Positions 63,036 through 64,000 of a stretch of 64,000 nt of DNA are shown here, piece by piece. The position numbers and the translations under genes are program-made. A model generated the notes under the pieces. It did not search any database and was not told the DNA's origin. It saw only the letters and a list, made by a program, of their open reading frames with translations. This DNA is from Planctomycetota bacterium (GTDB lineage Bacteria > Planctomycetota > Phycisphaerae > WQYP01). Location: contig JAJZCR010000006.1 in NCBI GenBank assembly GCA_021851715.1, positions 1 to 64,000 on the forward strand, written 5' to 3'. How positions within the stretch are numbered: position 1 is the stretch's first letter; each line of letters begins with the position of its first letter.

Positions 63036-64000
63036 ATGAAAATTGACCCCCGATATTTGGTTGAAGATGGTACCGAAATTTTCGGTGGTTCAGAGCTTTT
63101 GCTCAAGGGCTGCCTGGAGACACCGGGCGGGGTTGCCCTGCTTACAGGCTACCCAGGCTCGCCGTTGGCCGGCTTTTTTGATTCCTGCCACGATATCGGT
63201 GAATTGCTGACGGAAAAGGGCGTATGCGCCAAAATGGCCAATAATGAGGCTATAAGCGTGGCGATGCTCAACGGCTCGCAGATGGTGGGGGTGAAGGCCA
63301 TCGCGGTATTTAAATCCGTGGGCCTGCATGTTGCTGCAGACGCCTTGGCATTGGGCAACTTGGCTGGCATTCCGCATGCCACCGGCGGGGCGGTGGTGGT
63401 ATCGGGTGATGATCCGTGGAGCGATTCCACCCAGGTTCCCGCCGATTCCCGGTTTTTGTTTGAACATCTGCGCGTTCCGGTGATGGAACCATCCAATCCG
63501 CAGGAGCTCAAAGATTGGGTGGCCCAGGCGTTTGATCTATCCGTGGCCTCCAAATTGTACATGGGAATGATGGTCACGGTGGCCCTGGGTGACGGCGGCG
63601 GCACGGTGGAATGCCGGCCCAACCAGTGGCCCAGCATTTCCACCAACGCACGCATTGCCATTGAAACAAGTAAGATTCCTGTGGAAACAACGGTTCTTCT
63701 GCCACCACGCAGTTGGCGGCAGGAACTGACTTTTGAAGATCGCTTCAAGGCGCTGCTGGCCCGCTGTCGAGAACTGGGCCTGTCGCGGATTTTATACCCC
63801 ATAGAGCGCAGTTGGCGCGGCGGGCGTTCGCAACGCTGCCCGGTGGGCTTCATCGCCTCGGGAATGTCCCATACCATGCTGGCTCATGCATTGGGTGAAA
63901 TGGGGCTTTTGGGCCAGTTCCCCCTGCTCAAACTGGCGCTCAGTTATCCGGTAGATACAACGCTGTTTGACGAACTTGCGGCCATGTGCGAACGCATTAT
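63036..64000 (+). CDS. Indolepyruvate-type 2-oxoacid:ferredoxin oxidoreductase, N-terminal part
   Basis: The frame opens at 63036 (MKIDPRYLVEDGTEIFGGSE) and runs off the window edge after 321 codons, so the gene is cut by the window, not broken. The pyrimidine-binding domain shows LLTGYPGSPLAGFFDSCHD, the IorA-like YPGSP motif. Next come NNEAISVAMLNGSQMVGVKA, a KSVGLHVAADALALGN segment and GGAVVVSGDDPWSDSTQV. This family oxidises aryl or branched 2-oxoacids from amino acid breakdown to acyl-CoA, reducing ferredoxin. It would add to the ferredoxin pool that the Hox/PFOR module uses. Confidence 0.88.
   Translation, partial: MKIDPRYLVEDGTEIFGGSELLLKGCLETPGGVALLTGYPGSPLAGFFDSCHDIGELLTEKGVCAKMANNEAISVAMLNGSQMVGVKAIAVFKSVGLHVAADALALGNLAGIPHATGGAVVVSGDDPWSDSTQVPADSRFLFEHLRVPVMEPSNPQELKDWVAQAFDLSVASKLYMGMMVTVALGDGGGTVECRPNQWPSISTNARIAIETSKIPVETTVLLPPRSWRQELTFEDRFKALLARCRELGLSRILYPIERSWRGGRSQRCPVGFIASGMSHTMLAHALGEMGLLGQFPLLKLALSYPVDTTLFDELAAMCERI

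Noticed and set aside
1-64000. CRISPR arrays, rRNA genes, prophage modules, integrases
   Set aside because: No regularly spaced repeats, rRNA-like sequence, phage structural genes or recombinase genes were seen on either strand.

Overview
The window looks like a chromosomal segment of a GC-rich, probably anaerobic or facultatively fermentative bacterium. A member of the Planctomycetota, perhaps class Phycisphaerae, is my best guess. I infer this from the gene style (ECF sigma factor with a non-canonical anti-sigma partner, short TilS, DUF1802, several small membrane proteins, sugar hydrolases beside H2 metabolism). It is not proven by a marker gene; S21, DnaK, AroB and DprA are the best markers for placing it.

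Layout. 0-10.4 kb: tRNA-Ser(CGA), an ECF sigma/anti-sigma/secreted protein unit, ribosomal protein S21, a SUFU-domain protein, and housekeeping or unknown genes (DUF1802, a C-terminal HTH protein, a TIM-barrel isomerase-like protein, a coiled-coil membrane protein, a YdjC/HpnK deacetylase, a 3D-domain protein, TilS). 10.4-12.6 kb: a dyad-rich regulatory region and a GAF-AAA+-Fis sigma-54 activator of FhlA/NifA type. 12.6-28.7 kb: one compact minus-strand operon of fourteen genes, in transcription order hypF-hypC-hypD-hypE-hoxE-hoxF-hoxU-hoxY-hoxH-protease-nifJ-DHOD-like-hypA-hypB. It encodes a group 3d-type NAD-linked [NiFe] hydrogenase, a full maturation set and pyruvate:ferredoxin oxidoreductase. 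This is a pyruvate- and NADH-to-H2 fermentation module.

28.7-40.8 kb: a rearranged region of low coding density. A 654-bp block (dnaK 3' end, DUF971 gene and its downstream region) is present twice, differing at one base, at 28658-29311 and 40098-40751. The first copy begins at the base directly 5' of the hypF ATG and ends against a headless sigma-54 regulator C-terminus. Between the copies lie a sigma-54 regulator with a degenerate receiver, a sigma-70 factor, a diguanylate cyclase, a DUF3494 (ice-binding-like) protein, a ferritin-like protein and several small membrane or stress proteins.

40.8-64 kb: DnaK, a GT39 glycosyltransferase, a PAP2 phosphatase, a glycan-degradation group (GH2 beta-mannosidase, GH36, GH29 fucosidase) with a DedA protein, a TPC-motif P-type ATPase, a TlpA-like protein, aroB-dprA-nudix, an APC permease, a convergent nucleoside hydrolase/ribokinase pair, and the start of an indolepyruvate-type ferredoxin oxidoreductase cut by the window edge.

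How it fits together: the sugar hydrolases and nucleoside salvage feed glycolysis. Pyruvate is oxidised by PFOR, and the reduced ferredoxin and NADH are discharged as H2 by Hox. The most unusual signal is the junction upstream of hypF, where the hydrogenase operon seems to have lost its original upstream region, and probably a divergent regulator, to a copy of the dnaK locus. A mis-assembly must be excluded first.
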